A DNA stretch of 64,000 nt from Euglena gracilis (GCA_039621445.1 CP154955.1:61287564-61351563); one strand, 5' to 3'. Positions 21,624 through 32,055 are shown, counted from the first letter of the stretch. Notes: a model not told the origin generated them from the letters alone. Numbers and translations are program-made.

Positions 21624-21728
21624 TGGCGTTACATGTTCTCGGCGGGCAAGCGACACCGGACCGTGAAGTTCCCGGCCGGCAAGCGTACCCCGACAAGACT
21701 GCGCCAGGCTCGGGGCCGCCCGACGTAG
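21624..21728 (+). CDS. Short high-GC3 open segment, possible coding relic
   Basis: The frame WRYMFSAGKRHRTVKFPAGK then RTPTRLRQARGRPT ends at TAG 21726-21728. It is basic and nearly all codons end in G or C. It follows another biased segment in a different frame (SLHELIVILPPGTHAGWS, near 21483). Together they suggest a frameshifted remnant of a coding region inside the inner element. Family not recognised. Confidence 0.3.
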   Translation, partial: WRYMFSAGKRHRTVKFPAGKRTPTRLRQARGRPT

Positions 21729-22566
21729 TCCTGTGGGCTTGGTATACGCCCCTCAGTCCCCCCACCCCCATCACCTCTGCCACCGAAGGACAAAGACAAC
21801 ACCCAAGCATTCCCAGGTTGCTTTCCCCACTTGCCCCAGCCATTCCTGAACCATCAAGCTGACATAGGCACCCCCCCGAAAGGAGCGCCCCCCCCCCCCT
21901 TTTTTTTGCCCACCACAGCGCACAAGACCGAAGGACCCCCCCCCAAAAAAACCAAAGACTACACATGACCCACGCCCCGGCAAGTATCACCAGAGCCACC
22001 CGCGAAACTCGTCAGGGAGGGACACCCTGACACGCACGTCACCACATCGTGCGCACCCCCCCCGTCCGGAGGCCCCACCGGACGGCACCCGCGCTAACGC
22101 AATAGCCACCTGGCTGCCCTCTGCTGCCCCAGCATTCAAAGGCCAGCCCCAACCCGTTACCTGGCCTTTGCTTGCTCGAGCCACCCAAACATCCCCCACC
22201 TGCAATCACAGTTACCTGCGGTTACTTCTGACATGGAGAACCCCCTTGGAGGCACACCAAGGAGAACCCCCCAGCTGGCGCACAGTTCCAGTCACCCCTA
22301 CCCCCAACCTCAGGGTCCCCTGTTTTTATTTTTTCCTTTATTTATTTACGCGATAACCACCCGCAAGTCCCCCCCCCCCCCCGATTTTTTTCACAGCCTT
22401 GCACCATTCAGGCACTGTGCCCATTAACACCCACCCCCCCTCAAATCAGCATCACCTCAGCCCCGAACCCACACGACCTCCCCCCTCGTGCACCTGCTGC
22501 GAAAATCCAGACAGGCCCCTCACAGCACGCGGACCCCCCCCCCCCGACAGACACCTCCTCCCGACG

Positions 22567-22915
22567 TCATCGTACGAAGTTCACCAACGACTCACCCTCT
22601 TCTTGTTCGTTGCCATCCTGTCCCTCCCTGCTGTTCCCCGCAGCGAGGTCATCGTACGATGTATTTCGCCTCTGCCCCAGAACACCTCGCCCATCGCCCT
22701 CATCATCAACCCTGCCGTTCCACACGGCCTGCACATCGTACGAAGTTCACCGCCGTAGACGACCCCCTCCCCCGTCGCCCTGGCCCTGTTCCCTGCCCTT
22801 CGCGCTCGGCGGGATCCTCGTACGAAGTTCACCGCCGCAGACGACCCCCTCCCTCGTCGCCCTGGCCCCGTTCCCTGCCCTTCGCGCTCGGCGGGATCAT
22901 CGTACGATGTTCGCG
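22567..22915. repeat. Tandem repeat of about 80 bp with TCGTACGA palindrome
   Basis: CATCGTACGAAGTTCACC or CATCGTACGATGT-like boxes recur near 22567, 22650, 22735, 22815 and 22895, about 80 bases apart. The last two units share GACGACCCCCTCCC and CCCTTCGCGCTCGGCGGGAT almost identically. TCGTACGA is a perfect 8-bp palindrome. Confidence 0.8.
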
Positions 22916-22995
22916 ACCGGCCCACTCAGCCAACTCAGCCAGCTCCCGCCATTTCCCACACCAGGCCCACCTTTCCTCTCCCATTTCTATATGGC

Positions 22996-24715
22996 GGCAG
23001 TGCACACCCCCATCCCCCCCACAAACCGCGTTGAGACTCAGCTCTCTCATGGTTTGCTGCATTTGTGCTGATTTACCTCACAGCCTGGCATCAGCATGCG
23101 AACGTGGTTTGCGTGCACCAGCAAATTGATTTGCTGCCTCGGAATTTTGCCCCCCCCTCTTGGACCATTCATAATCTTTCAGTGGGCCTGGCGCCGTGTT
23201 TCCACCAGCCCCGCCCCCCCCCCCCAGCCCATCCCCCTCCACCCACCAAGCATGGCGCCCACTCATCACCCCCCTGCCAACCCCTGTCCGGCACCCGGGA
23301 CCCCTGCCCGACTCTGCCTCCACCCTCTACCCACCCCATTCACGCACAAATACCCCACTATTCAAGTTATCAGGAAACTCCCCCTGCATTACCTCCATCT
23401 GGTGCTGGCTGCTGAAATGAAACCATTTCTATGCAAGACCAAGAACACGCAACCGCTGCTTTACCACCCTCCTTAATTCTACGCATAAATTTCATCCACA
23501 AATTTCTCTTGCAGCTCATTTCAGTCAAAACACAACAGTGGGGCAGCCCAAATCCTCTTTGCTGAGAACCCCCAAATTCCCGCAATAAGACCCACTGTGT
23601 TATAAACTCACATAAAGCATAAAGAATAGCATCCCCCAAATAGCAGGGAAAGAAGAAAAACCAGAGAACACCCTTGGAAACATGATTTTACATCAGCACC
23701 TCCTTCATCCCTAGCCCCCTCCCACCTTTCATGACACCGGGCGCATTTCCCTCTCCCTTACAATCATATGTGGCAGCAGTGCACGCCCCATCCTCCTCCA
23801 GACCGCGGTGAGACACAGCTCTCTCCATGGTTTGTTGAATTTGTGCTGATTTATCTCACAACCTGACATCAGCATGCATATGTACTATGTGTTGCACCAT
23901 CCATTTCATGGTTTCTTTTGCTGCCTCTTGGATTTTAAACCTTGGACCGGTCACAATGGGCCTGATACCGTGTTTCTGCCAGCCCCTGCCCCCCCCAGCT
24001 CACCCATCAGCTCTCCGCCGAGAATGGTGGACGCCGCCTCCCCCCATCCGGCCTCCACCCACTACCCACCACACCCACCCCACACCCACCCACCCTAGTC
24101 TTCAAGAATTGGGGACCTCTTCCCTCCACTTTGTCTGAATTTTGTTCAAGCTGCTGAAGTGCAACCATTTACTGCAACCGCTGCTTTTAACCTCTCTTAA
24201 TTCTCATCCACAAATTTCCCTTGCAGCTCATTTCAGTCAGTACACACTGACATACCCGTGGGACAGCTCAAATGCTCTTCGCAGCGAACCCCCAACTTTC
24301 CGAAATAACGCCCATTGTGTTAGAAAACCGCATAAAATATAAAACAATACATTTCTAAATTTCAGGAAATAAAGAAAGACAGGGGAACACCCGGGAGAAA
24401 TCAATTTATATCGGCGCTTCCTGCACCCCCAGCCCCCTCCCACCTTGCATGACACCAGGCCCATTTTCTTTTCCCATGCATTCAAATGTGGCAGCAGTGC
24501 ACGCCCCATCCTCATCCAGACCGCGGTGAGACACAGCTCTCTCCACGGTTTGTTGAACTTGTGTCGATGTATCTCATTGCTTTACATCAGCATGCAAACA
24601 CATTTTGTGCGCACCAACCATTTTATGATTTCTTTTGCTGCCTCTTGGGCTTTTAACCTTGGACCGGTCACAATGGGCCTGTCACCGTGTTTCTGCCAGC
24701 CAGTGCGTCCAACCC
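22996..24715. repeat. Three diverged tandem copies of a 0.7-kb unit
   Basis: The landmark block GACACAGCTCTCTCCAYGGT, then CATCAGCATGC, TTTTGCTGCCTC and ATGGGCCTG..CCGTGTTTCTGCC occurs near 23000, 23775 and 24495. A second landmark, TTGCAGCTCATTTCAGTCA, occurs at 23508 and 24222. Period is about 715-780 bp. No coding potential recognised. Confidence 0.8.
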
Positions 24716-25165
24716 GCTGAATTTCCAACCAACCCAAGGTTTGCTACGCGCCGAACTTCTGAACAGCCCCCCCCCCCTGTGCTGTTCTTCACACCGACTG
24801 CCCGGACCCCCCAATGGCTCCGGATAACCACAACCAACCGAACTTTCCGATAACCCAACCCCCACGGTGTTCTTTCCGATTCCCGAATAAACCTGATAGC
24901 CCCTTGGTGTAGAACTCTGGCCTACGGATAACCCCCTCGCCCAGATGGTGTCTTACCCACCGAGCTTCCGGACCACTCCGAATACCCCGTGGAATTCAAC
25001 CCGCTATATTTCAGGCTTGCCTCAACCAATCTGTTATTTTTCACCACCCACCGAATTTCGGTATAACCCCAGCCACCCTGTGGAGTCTAACCTATCGAAA
25101 TTCCGGATAATCCCGACCAACCCATGGTGCTCGACCCGCTGAAAACCCCGCTGGGACCCCCCCCC
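24690..25165. repeat. Degenerate satellite of about 50-bp units (left block)
   Basis: Units of the form CCACCGAACTTCCGGATAAC followed by CCCCAACCACCCCGTGGTGT with much drift. The same satellite is on the other side of the LINE relic at 28190-28860. Confidence 0.65.
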
Positions 25166-25493
25166 CCCGAGGCCTTCCACACATATCACTTCTGGAATTC
25201 AATGCACCAAACTTCCGCATTACCGGAACTCCCCCCCCCTGGGGCGGACGACAGTTCTGTCGAAGGCCCTGTACGGCTGCGAGCTGCGCAAACTCACGGC
25301 GAAGGCGCTCGCCCCCCCTGGTGGCTTCCGCGAAGGCGTCCATCAGCACCAAGACACCCCTGGAGCTGGCGCTGGGCTGGCCCCTGGGCGACTCCGCGCC
25401 GGTGCACCCCATGGCCCAGCCCGCCTGCAGCAATGGCGGTGGCTGCAGCTCCTCGCCAACAGCACAGGCATCGCCGGCATCGTCCACCGCGCG

Positions 25494-25935
25494 GTGGCCA
25501 GTCGGGACTCCGAGTGGCGGGAACCCTCCTTGGCGCTGCGCTCAGCCCTGGACGCGGTGGGCTGGAGCATTCACCGCAACCCCCAGTGCAGCCGCTCCTT
25601 GGCCTGGCCCTGCTTGGCGCCGGAGCCTCGGCTGGTGGGCACCGTCGTGCTGTCCCCGGTGGACACAGAGGACCCCCACCCCTTGGCTGTCTACACAGAC
25701 GGCTCAGTCATCCCTGGCGGAGGGGGGGCTGCGATGTGGCGGCCGGTGGACAGCGAGTCGATGCTCCTCCACATCCCTGCCCCCCGGAGCAGCACCCATT
25801 GCGAGCTTCTGGCCTTGGAGATGGCGGTGGAGCTGCAGGCAGTCCACGTCCTCACCGACTCGCTCTGCTCTTTGCAGCTCCTGCGGCGCTGGGGCACCAT
25901 ACCGGAGCCCTGCCAGCTGCGATCCCAGGACAGCG
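25494..25935 (+). pseudogene. RNase H domain of the LINE relic
   Basis: AVYTDGSVIPGGGGAA at about 25686-25735 carries the first catalytic Asp (YTDGS). THCELLALEMAVEL at about 25794-25836 carries the Glu, and VHVLTDSLCSLQLL carries the second Asp (TDS, near 25856). The last active-site part (usually HxGxxGNExAD) is not seen; the frame continues as DSDKRAAAGEIS and then loses homology. RNase H would remove RNA from the RNA-DNA hybrid during retrotransposition. Frame breaks and the missing tail indicate a dead copy. Confidence 0.7.
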
Positions 25936-26106
25936 ACAAGCGGGCTGCCGCTGGCGAGATTTCTCGGTCGGCACGCGCGCTGGAGGACTGTCCCATGCTG
26001 GGTCCTGCCGGGGGGCGGCCATCGTGGACGTGGTCCGCTCCTTCCCCTTGGCATGGTGGCGACGCTGCCGGCGGCTGGGGTCGTCCAAGGGCCCTCGCCC
26101 CCAACT

Positions 26107-26260
26107 GAGCATCCTGTTCCCCCTCCATCTGTCGTTTGACTGGGTCACCTCGGTGGGCATCTTCAAGCGCCCTCGCCCCCGGCTGAGCATCCTGTTCCCC
26201 CTCCATCTGTCGTTTGACTGGGTCACCTCGGTGGGCATCTTCAAGCGCCCTGTGGTCCAG
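26107..26260. repeat. 77-bp tandem duplication inside the LINE relic
   Basis: The segment starting GAGCATCCTGTTCCCCCTCC at 26107 is repeated nearly exactly from 26184. The period of 77 is not a multiple of three, so it shifts frame. The RNase H linker peptide WVTSVGIFKRP appears twice. Confidence 0.9.
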
Positions 26261-26338
26261 AGATCCGGCTTCGCCCACCGGGTGGCCCCCCGGGTGATCA
26301 AGTGGGTCGCTCGGGTGCGCGGTGGCTGCCTCGCTACT

Positions 26339-26361
26339 CGTTTTTTTTTTTTTTTTTTTTT
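26339..26361. repeat. Poly-T run of about 21 bases inside the relic
   Basis: A pure T run (TCG, then Ts, then CGCTC) sits in GC-rich coding-like DNA, between the last linker peptide and the Cys/His tail. It could be a decayed minus-strand poly-A insertion or local slippage. Confidence 0.8.
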
Positions 26362-27119
26362 CGCTCACTCGAGAACGCCTCGCGTGACAACGGAAATCGG
26401 TGGGGTGACCTCCGCCGCCGGCTTATGCTGTGGCCTGCCGGAGGAGGATGACACCCATGTACTGGTGGGCTGCCCTGCCACCGGTGCGGCATCGGTGCTC
26501 CCCGCTTTACATGAGATTTGGCAGACGGCTGCCGAGGTCTCCAAGGTGCAGGCCCCTGCCCTCCCCGGCCTGGCTGGAGGCGCACTGCCTGCCCCTCCTC
26601 GCCGCGCTCATCCCCGACACGGTGCTGGACCATCAGCCCCTACCGCTGGCGGACGCCGCGCGCTTCAAGCTCGCGCTGCACGTAGCCCTGGCTGAGCGGG
26701 TGGCTGGGTTGCTTCGCCGCCGCGGTGAGCCGATGGCCACCGCCCCTGTCGCCCTGCCCCCCCCCCCCTGGCCGGTCCCCCCGCCGCCCCCCCCCCCAGC
26801 TGTCGCCCCGAAGTGCTGCCCCTCGAGCTCCGCCTCAGTGTCCCGGTGCTCCAGAACCTGGAGCAGCCGCAGCGCCAGGCAGCACCCCCTGTTGCCCCGG
26901 CAGCTTCCCGTGCACCCCCCTGTGGTAGCCCGCGGCGTCGGTGGCTCTTCTCCCGGCTGTTTGTGGGCGTCGTCTGCCCCGCCAGCTCCCCCCCCCCCCA
27001 AAGGGTTACCTCCCCACACACCACAGCCTTCACATGCCCGCCCTCAGAGGTGGGGGTGTCCGGCGGGCAGTCAGGGGCGGGGGCGGTGCCGGGGGCAGCG
27101 GTGATGCGCCACCGCATCC

Positions 27120-27935
27120 CGGCGTACTGCGGCGCCCAGCCGTGGGCCGGCTAGGGGTGCAAGGCTCACGTCCTCCTCGACCTCTTCGAAGAGCGGACGG
27201 GTGAGCCCTACACCCAGACCCTGGGCTCCGCGCCGTCCAGCAGGCTGGCCAGCTTCGGGAAGACGCTGGGCAACCTCGTCGGCTCGGTGGAGCTCGACCC
27301 CCCCCCTGCGGCGTCACTCGGCAGCCGGGGGGCCGGTGGTTGTACAACCGGACCCCCAAAACCCATCGGGATGCGGATCGCTGGCGCCGTCGGGCTGCGG
27401 CGGAGGCCGCCGCTCATCCTGTAGCCCGCCCTGCTGTCTCGATGGAGGACGCTGATGCGGGGCTCACAGCCTGGCTGCAGTACCACCCCCACCTGCGGGC
27501 GGCGCCGGTGGAGCAGGGGCTGCCGAGCTCGGCGCCCCTCATCCTGGGAGGTGGACATCTGCATGTGTTTCCCCTCTACGGCGGGTGGGTCGGAGTCGAC
27601 CCTGGTGTTGGGCTTCACTAGACGCCTGCTGCACCGGGTGGGTATGGATGATGTGTTATGGGGGTGCATGGTCCCCCGCAACGTCGCTGGCGCGCTGAGC
27701 CCTGGGTTGCGGGACAGCCACAATACGCGGTGGCCGGTGCAGCTCGTGCCGCCTGCCGCCGGGGAACCGACTGCGTGGTTCGAGGTGTTCCAGCACCTGG
27801 CGACCCTGCGCATCTCGGCCCCTTCCGAGCTGGCTGACCACCGTCGGACTCGACCAGCCGAGGACCTGGCCCCGACGAAGCGGCGTCGCACGGCCATCCG
27901 AGCAGACCTGCAGCGACCGCCTCAGCTCCACTGAC
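27120..27935 (+). pseudogene. Fragmented coding-like region downstream of the LINE relic
   Basis: Successive high-GC3 pieces in shifting frames: AHVLLDLFEERTGEPYTQTL (27165-27225), AWLQYHPHLRAAPVEQGLP (27470-27525), GFTRRLLHRVGMDDVLWGC (27608-27665) and HLATLRISAPSELADHRR (27795-27850). It ends TKRRRTAIRADLQRPPQLH with TGA near 27932. It probably belongs to the same retroelement or a captured gene. The function is not recognised. Confidence 0.4.
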
Positions 27936-28189
27936 CCCGTCTCCACCGACCCAGCAGCCCCGACCTCGTCCACCTTCCCTGGACATGGATGCATCTCGTT
28001 CTAAGCGGCAGGCAACCCTGACGTCCTGGCGGTAGCCCCCCCCCCCCTCTGTGTCAGCTGGGCACGGGCGGGCTGTGGGTGGCCCACCGACCTGAAGGAG
28101 GAGGGGTGGGGCGCCGGGCATCGTGAAGTCCCCCTTCGCGGCCCAATGAGCGCCCCGCGGTGAGCCCCCTCACCGCTCCGACCGATCCC

Positions 28190-28860
28190 ACCCCGGAACC
28201 CCCCCCCCCTGGTGTCTCTCCCACCCCACTACTGGATAACCCCACAACCATGGTGTACTGCACACCAACCACCCCACGTGGTGTTTAAAATCAGCTATCA
28301 GCTGCCGGACTATTCCAACCTACCCACCATCTTTCCGGACGTCACCCTGTGGTGTTTTACCCCATATATTTCTGGGTGACCCACCAACTTTCTCAGCTAC
28401 TCAGCCTGCCATGGTGTGCTACCCTTCCAACTCCCGCGTAAACCCACCTACCGAGCTTCCACATAACCCTGGTGTGCTACCCTTCCAACTCCCGCGTAAA
28501 CCCACCTACCGAGTTTCCACATAACCCTAATCACCCCGTGCCCTCAGAGCTTCTGGACCACCTCGAACACCCCATGACATCCAACCCACTGCATTTCCAG
28601 GCCTCCCTCAACCACCCCGTGGTGTTGAAACCACCGAACCTCGGAATAACCCCAACCGCCTGGCGGTGTCCAACCCACCGAACTTTTACCCGCCAAACTT
28701 CCGGACAATTTAACCCCCTCCCCGGAGTTCTACACGCCGACTGCCTGACCTCCCACCCCAGTGTCCCACCCCAAACTTCTGGAACATCCTAACCACCCCA
28801 TGGCCTCCCACCCACCGAATTTGTAGATTACCGCAACCACCCCGTGTTGGTTCTGCTCTT
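28190..28860. repeat. Degenerate satellite of about 50-bp units (right block)
   Basis: Same unit as 24690-25165. Around 28414-28525 one unit of about 57 bp beginning TGGTGTGCTACCCTTCCAAC is duplicated almost perfectly. Confidence 0.7.
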
Positions 28861-29154
28861 CGAAATTCTGGATAAACGCAATCACCTGCCGATTTCCGGC
28901 CCTTTGCCTGTCCGTGAAATCGAAAATGTTTTGGCCCCCCCTCAGTTTCGAGGTAGGAGGGGGGCCCGACCCACCCCCCCTCCGTGTCGGAGCCCAGCCT
29001 CTCCGTGGCGTAGGAGAGGAGTGGACCCCATATCACCCCGGGGGTACGGCGACCAGGGTGCACCCAGCACCCTGGTTTTGGGTTTTTTTTCTGCACGAAC
29101 CCCCAACCAAATCCCAAAATCCCAACCCCCCACACCCCCCCCACACCCCCCCCC

Positions 29155-29640
29155 CCCACTTGACCAGTGTGGGTTCGGCGCCGGGGGTATTTTGGACCCA
29201 TTTTGGCTACGTTGGCAAATTGGAGTTCCCTCCAAAACCCGTCCAAGACCGCATTCTTTTCCACACCGTCCAAATTTCACAATTTTCTCAAAGGTTTGAA
29301 TGTCGTAGGTTTTTGAAGCAAAAAAATGGTTGAAATACCAAAAATTTGCCAAAATTCGGGGCAGTTTTTTTGATTTTGCAGTTTTATCACCACTCCTGAA
29401 AACAACTTAAACCTGAAAATTTTGGTATTTTTTTCATGAAAATGTATGTTTTTTCCGTGAAAAATTGGAGCCCAGATAGACATTATCCAGGCCCACGGCC
29501 ACCGATGAGGGGTCCGGTGGCCTACGGCCACCGCGGCGGGGGGGGAGGGGGGGCTGCGCCCCCCCCCCCCCCCGCACCCCCCCGCCCCCCCCCATTATCA
29601 CTGCGCATTGTTGCAAAAAATTGCAACGGATGAGGGGTCC
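29155..29640. repeat. Modules A and B shared with the short relative
   Basis: Module A (29155-29390, from GTGGGTTCGGCGCCGG to TTTTGCAGTTTTATCACC) and module B (29391-29640, ACTCCTGAAAACAACTT to CGGTGGCCTACG) recur at 48770-49390. There B comes first and A is inverted. They contain GGAGCCCAGATAGACATTAT and GGCCACCGATGAGGGGTC. Confidence 0.8.
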
Positions 29641-29645
29641 GGTGG

Positions 29646-29877
29646 CCTACGCCCCCCCACACCCCCCCACACCCCCCACCCCCCCCCACACCCCCCCCAC
29701 ACCCCCCCATACCCCCCCACACCCCCCCCACCCCCCCACCCCCCCACCCCACCCACACCCCCCCACCCCCCCCCACCCCCACCCACACCCCCACTCACCC
29801 CCCCCCCCCCACCCACACCCACCCACACCCCCCCACCCCCCCCCCCCCCCCCACCCCCCCCCCACCCCCCCCACACT
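29646..29877. repeat. C-run / CCCCCCAC repeat
   Basis: About 230 bases consisting only of C with single A or T separators (CCCCCCCACA, CCACCCACA). The complementary strand is a G-run array with potential for G-quadruplex folding. Confidence 0.95.
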
Positions 29878-30170
29878 TGTCTAGTGTAGGAGCCAGTTTT
29901 TGCAATATATGAAAAATTAGCCTTTCTGGGCTGCTGGTGCCTTCGGTGCCGGAGTGCCTTGATTGAGTGCCCATGGCAGGCACCTCAAGGCACCCAGATC
30001 CGATTGTAACAACCCCTCCGACCCTGGCGCCGAAGGCACCGGGGGCCCGGAAAAGGCCATTTTCAACGAAAATTTTCTGGGTCTCCCCGGACCCCCCGGG
30101 GGGATGCCTGCTAGGGGAAGGCACCCCATAGCAACCCCCCCCGGTCGGAAAGCACAAGCCTGCACCTAAC

Positions 30171-31060
30171 AAACACATAGCACACACACATAACACAGAG
30201 ACATTCAGTGCGAACAAAAATTACAGAAGACAAAAATTAATGGGAAACAATTCTGATTTTCGCACAATTTTTTTTCCCGTATTTTTTGTCCAGTGTACTT
30301 TTCCTACGTCTTTTAGTCGGGCATTCTCAAGTTTGTTCAAATTTCAAACACAAAAAAGTTTGGATTGCCAATTTTGGGGTTATTTTGAAAAGAAAAATCA
30401 CAAAAGTCACCACCAGACGTCCATGTATTGACGTTCATTGGAACTTTTTAGGTGCCTTTTTTGCCAAAATTCTTCATTACAACTGACAAAAGTTCCAATC
30501 ATTTTCCCCAGAGTTCTGAAATTTCCCACAGTCACAGTTATTTTTTCAAAATCTAAGTTTTCCCACAATATTTTTTCCTGTAATATTTTTCCCCATAATT
30601 TTCATCTCCCATAATTTTTGTCCGCACTGTGACACATGCACACACACGTCACGCATGCACGCACAGAAACACACACGTAACACACAAGCGTGTAACACAC
30701 ACACACACGCACGCACGCACGCAGAGACAGACACACACACACACGACACCCTCGCGTTTTTGATTCTGAGAAAAACGTTTGTTTCCAAGGGAATTTGCCT
30801 TGGTCGGACCCAACTGGTCCTAAAACAATTTTTTGTCCTTCAGTTATATTTTTTTTGGTCAATGCAATATTTTTGTGACTCCTTTGCAGAAGAATTTTGT
30901 ACATTCAAAACGATTTTTCATTTTGTGCAGTTTTTTTTTCTTTGCAGTTTCTCCAGTTTTTTTTTTGTTCATTTTTTTTTTTGCCTGTGTGCATATTATG
31001 CACTTTTTTTATGGGTAATTCTTTTGTATGGCGCTGTCCCCTTTCCACCTGTTCTGACAG
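30171..31060. other. No gene recognised; T-rich, intron-like
   Basis: CA remnants at 30171-30200 and 30630-30750, otherwise AT-rich with long T runs up to the acceptor at 31060. A run of TTTTTCC(C/T)xTAATxTT motifs lies at 30540-30620. Confidence 0.4.
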
Positions 31061-31196
31061 GTATTGGCGCTGCCTGTAGCTGTGTGCACGTGGCTGGCCT
31101 ACCGCCGGAGCCAGGGGCAAGGGGAGGCAGTGGAGTACGTGAGGTGTGCAACATCCACTGGGTCCATGTTGGAGAGCTTGATCCTCGAAGTGAATG
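31061..31196 (+). CDS. Candidate internal exon with an N-terminal membrane segment
   Basis: Acceptor CACCTGTTCTGACAG ends at 31060 and donor GTAAAT begins at 31197. The frame reads VLALPVAVCTWLAYRRSQG, then QGEAVEYVRCATSTGSM and LESLILEVN. A short hydrophobic stretch is followed by Arg-Arg, as at a membrane boundary, then a soluble part. G/C third positions are about 70%. Product unknown. Confidence 0.5.
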
Positions 31197-31459
31197 GTAA
31201 ATGTTTCCGAAGGGAGCGACAGGGTCTCGAAATTTGTGCAACGTTGCATGTGGCATTTTTTTGACTTGCTCAGGTGAATGCCTGTTTTCCTACCCCCCCC
31301 CCAAATGCAACTGGTTGTTCATATTTAAGTTTCTGAAAATCCCAAAGGTTGCTTATGTATATTGTTCTTATTTTCGAAACGTATGACATTTTTTATATGA
31401 AATTGCTTCATAGCGTTCAATGTTGAGTTGCTCATAGTCAGGTGTTGCTTATAGCAAGG

Positions 31460-31735
31460 GGTCGCTGAGCTCTTATCCCTTTAGGGTAAGAGCGAAGCTT
31501 GCCCCTGTGGAAAAGGGGGGTCGAACCCCCCCTCCCCCCGCCCCCGCCCCCCCCCCGGTCCGAAAACCGCGTCTGAAACGGAAAAACGGAGTCTGAAAGT
31601 GGAAAAAGTGTACAAAATGTCCCAAATTGCAAACCCGGGTGATTCGGAAATTAGGAGTCCAGTCGCTCGCGACTGAAAAGAAAATTCCGGGAACGGGGCC
31701 GGGATCATGGCGATAATCCGCCGGTTCCCGAGACA
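31460..31735. repeat. Dispersed repeat module, rearranged copy of 6437-6662
   Basis: The first half (GCTGAGCTCTTATCCC to AAAAGGGGGGTCGAACC) is the reverse complement of the second half of 6437-6662. The second half (CAGTCGCTCGCGACTG to CCGGGATCATGGCGATAATC) is in the same orientation as there. Confidence 0.65.
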
Positions 31736-32055
31736 AATCAGTCGGAAAAAAATCCAAAAAAATCGAAAATTTATTGGCCCAAAATCATGTTTTTTGGCCT
31801 CCCGGACCTGGAAAAGGTGTTTTTGGGCCGAAAATGAGCGTTTTTCGACCCCCCGGCCCCCTGTTTTGGGCCTGAAACCAATGGACTTTGGGTCATTTTC
31901 GGGTCAAAAAAGTCGAAAAAATCGGAAATTTTTTTTGCCCGAAACGATGTACTTTGTCCTCCCGGACCCGGAAGGGCGGTTTTGAGCCGAAAATGAGCGT
32001 TTTGGACCCACCTGCGCCCTATTAAGAGCTCAGCATTATTCAAAACCTGGTTAAC
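31736..32055 (-). repeat. Reverse copy of the element at 4541-5110
   Basis: Its reverse complement begins CCAGGTTTTGAATAATGC and contains two units with AAAACGCTCATTTTCGGC and GGTCCGGGAGG-type motifs. A solitary copy of the end (GAGCTCAGCATTATTCAAAA) recurs at 32191-32218. Confidence 0.7.

Larger units (their letters stand above)
25250..26720 (+). mobile_element. Decayed LINE-type retrotransposon, RT tail, RNase H and C-terminal region
   Basis: Plus-strand frames, broken by frameshifts, read in LINE order. First comes an RT C-terminal piece (KALYGCELRKLTAKAL, 25270-25310). A linker follows (RWLQLLANSTGIAGIVHRAV, 25440-25500), then RNase H. Next are AHRVAPRVIKWVARVRGG (26270-26320) and a Cys/His tail with CCGLPEEDDTHVLVGCPATG (26424-26490), ending in WLEAHCLPLLAALIPDTVL (26570-26630). 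The order RT, RNase H, then CxxC..H..CP is known in RNase H-bearing LINE clades. The upstream RT palm and endonuclease are absent. Confidence 0.75.
20537..29911. mobile_element. Inner 9.4-kb element with TIRs and 8-bp duplication
   Basis: The left end GAGGTATTGCAAAAACTGGC and the right end (reverse complement CATATATTGCAAAAACTGGC) form inverted repeats that continue to TAGACA. AAAAATTA precedes 20537 and follows 29911 exactly. A short relative at 48700-49510 has the same two distinct outer tips (CATATATTGC and GCAATACCTC), which fixes the boundaries. The interior is markedly C-rich on the plus strand, unlike both sides, and holds satellites, three 0.7-kb repeats and a LINE RT/RNase H relic. 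No transposase of its own was recognised. Confidence 0.8.
20047..30162. mobile_element. Outer element of a nested transposon block, perfect 8-bp duplication
   Basis: The left end CAGGCTTGTGCTT (20047-20059) is the reverse complement of the right end in AAGCACAAGCCTG (30150-30162). CACCTAAC lies immediately outside on both sides (20039-20046, 30163-30170), and the flanks are the two halves of one CA-rich tract. Without the inner element (20537-29911) the outer element would be about 0.74 kb. Its interior has GGCGCC-type motifs and GCAGGCACC(T)CAAGGCAC, shared with 48120-48400 and 54030-54200. CA ends and 8-bp duplications fit the hAT superfamily by inference. No transposase is seen. Confidence 0.85.

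Noticed and set aside
21524-22458. Several proline-rich plus frames and glycine-rich minus frames
   Set aside because: C-run DNA keeps all frames open; only the short biased piece at 21624-21728 was kept, with low confidence.
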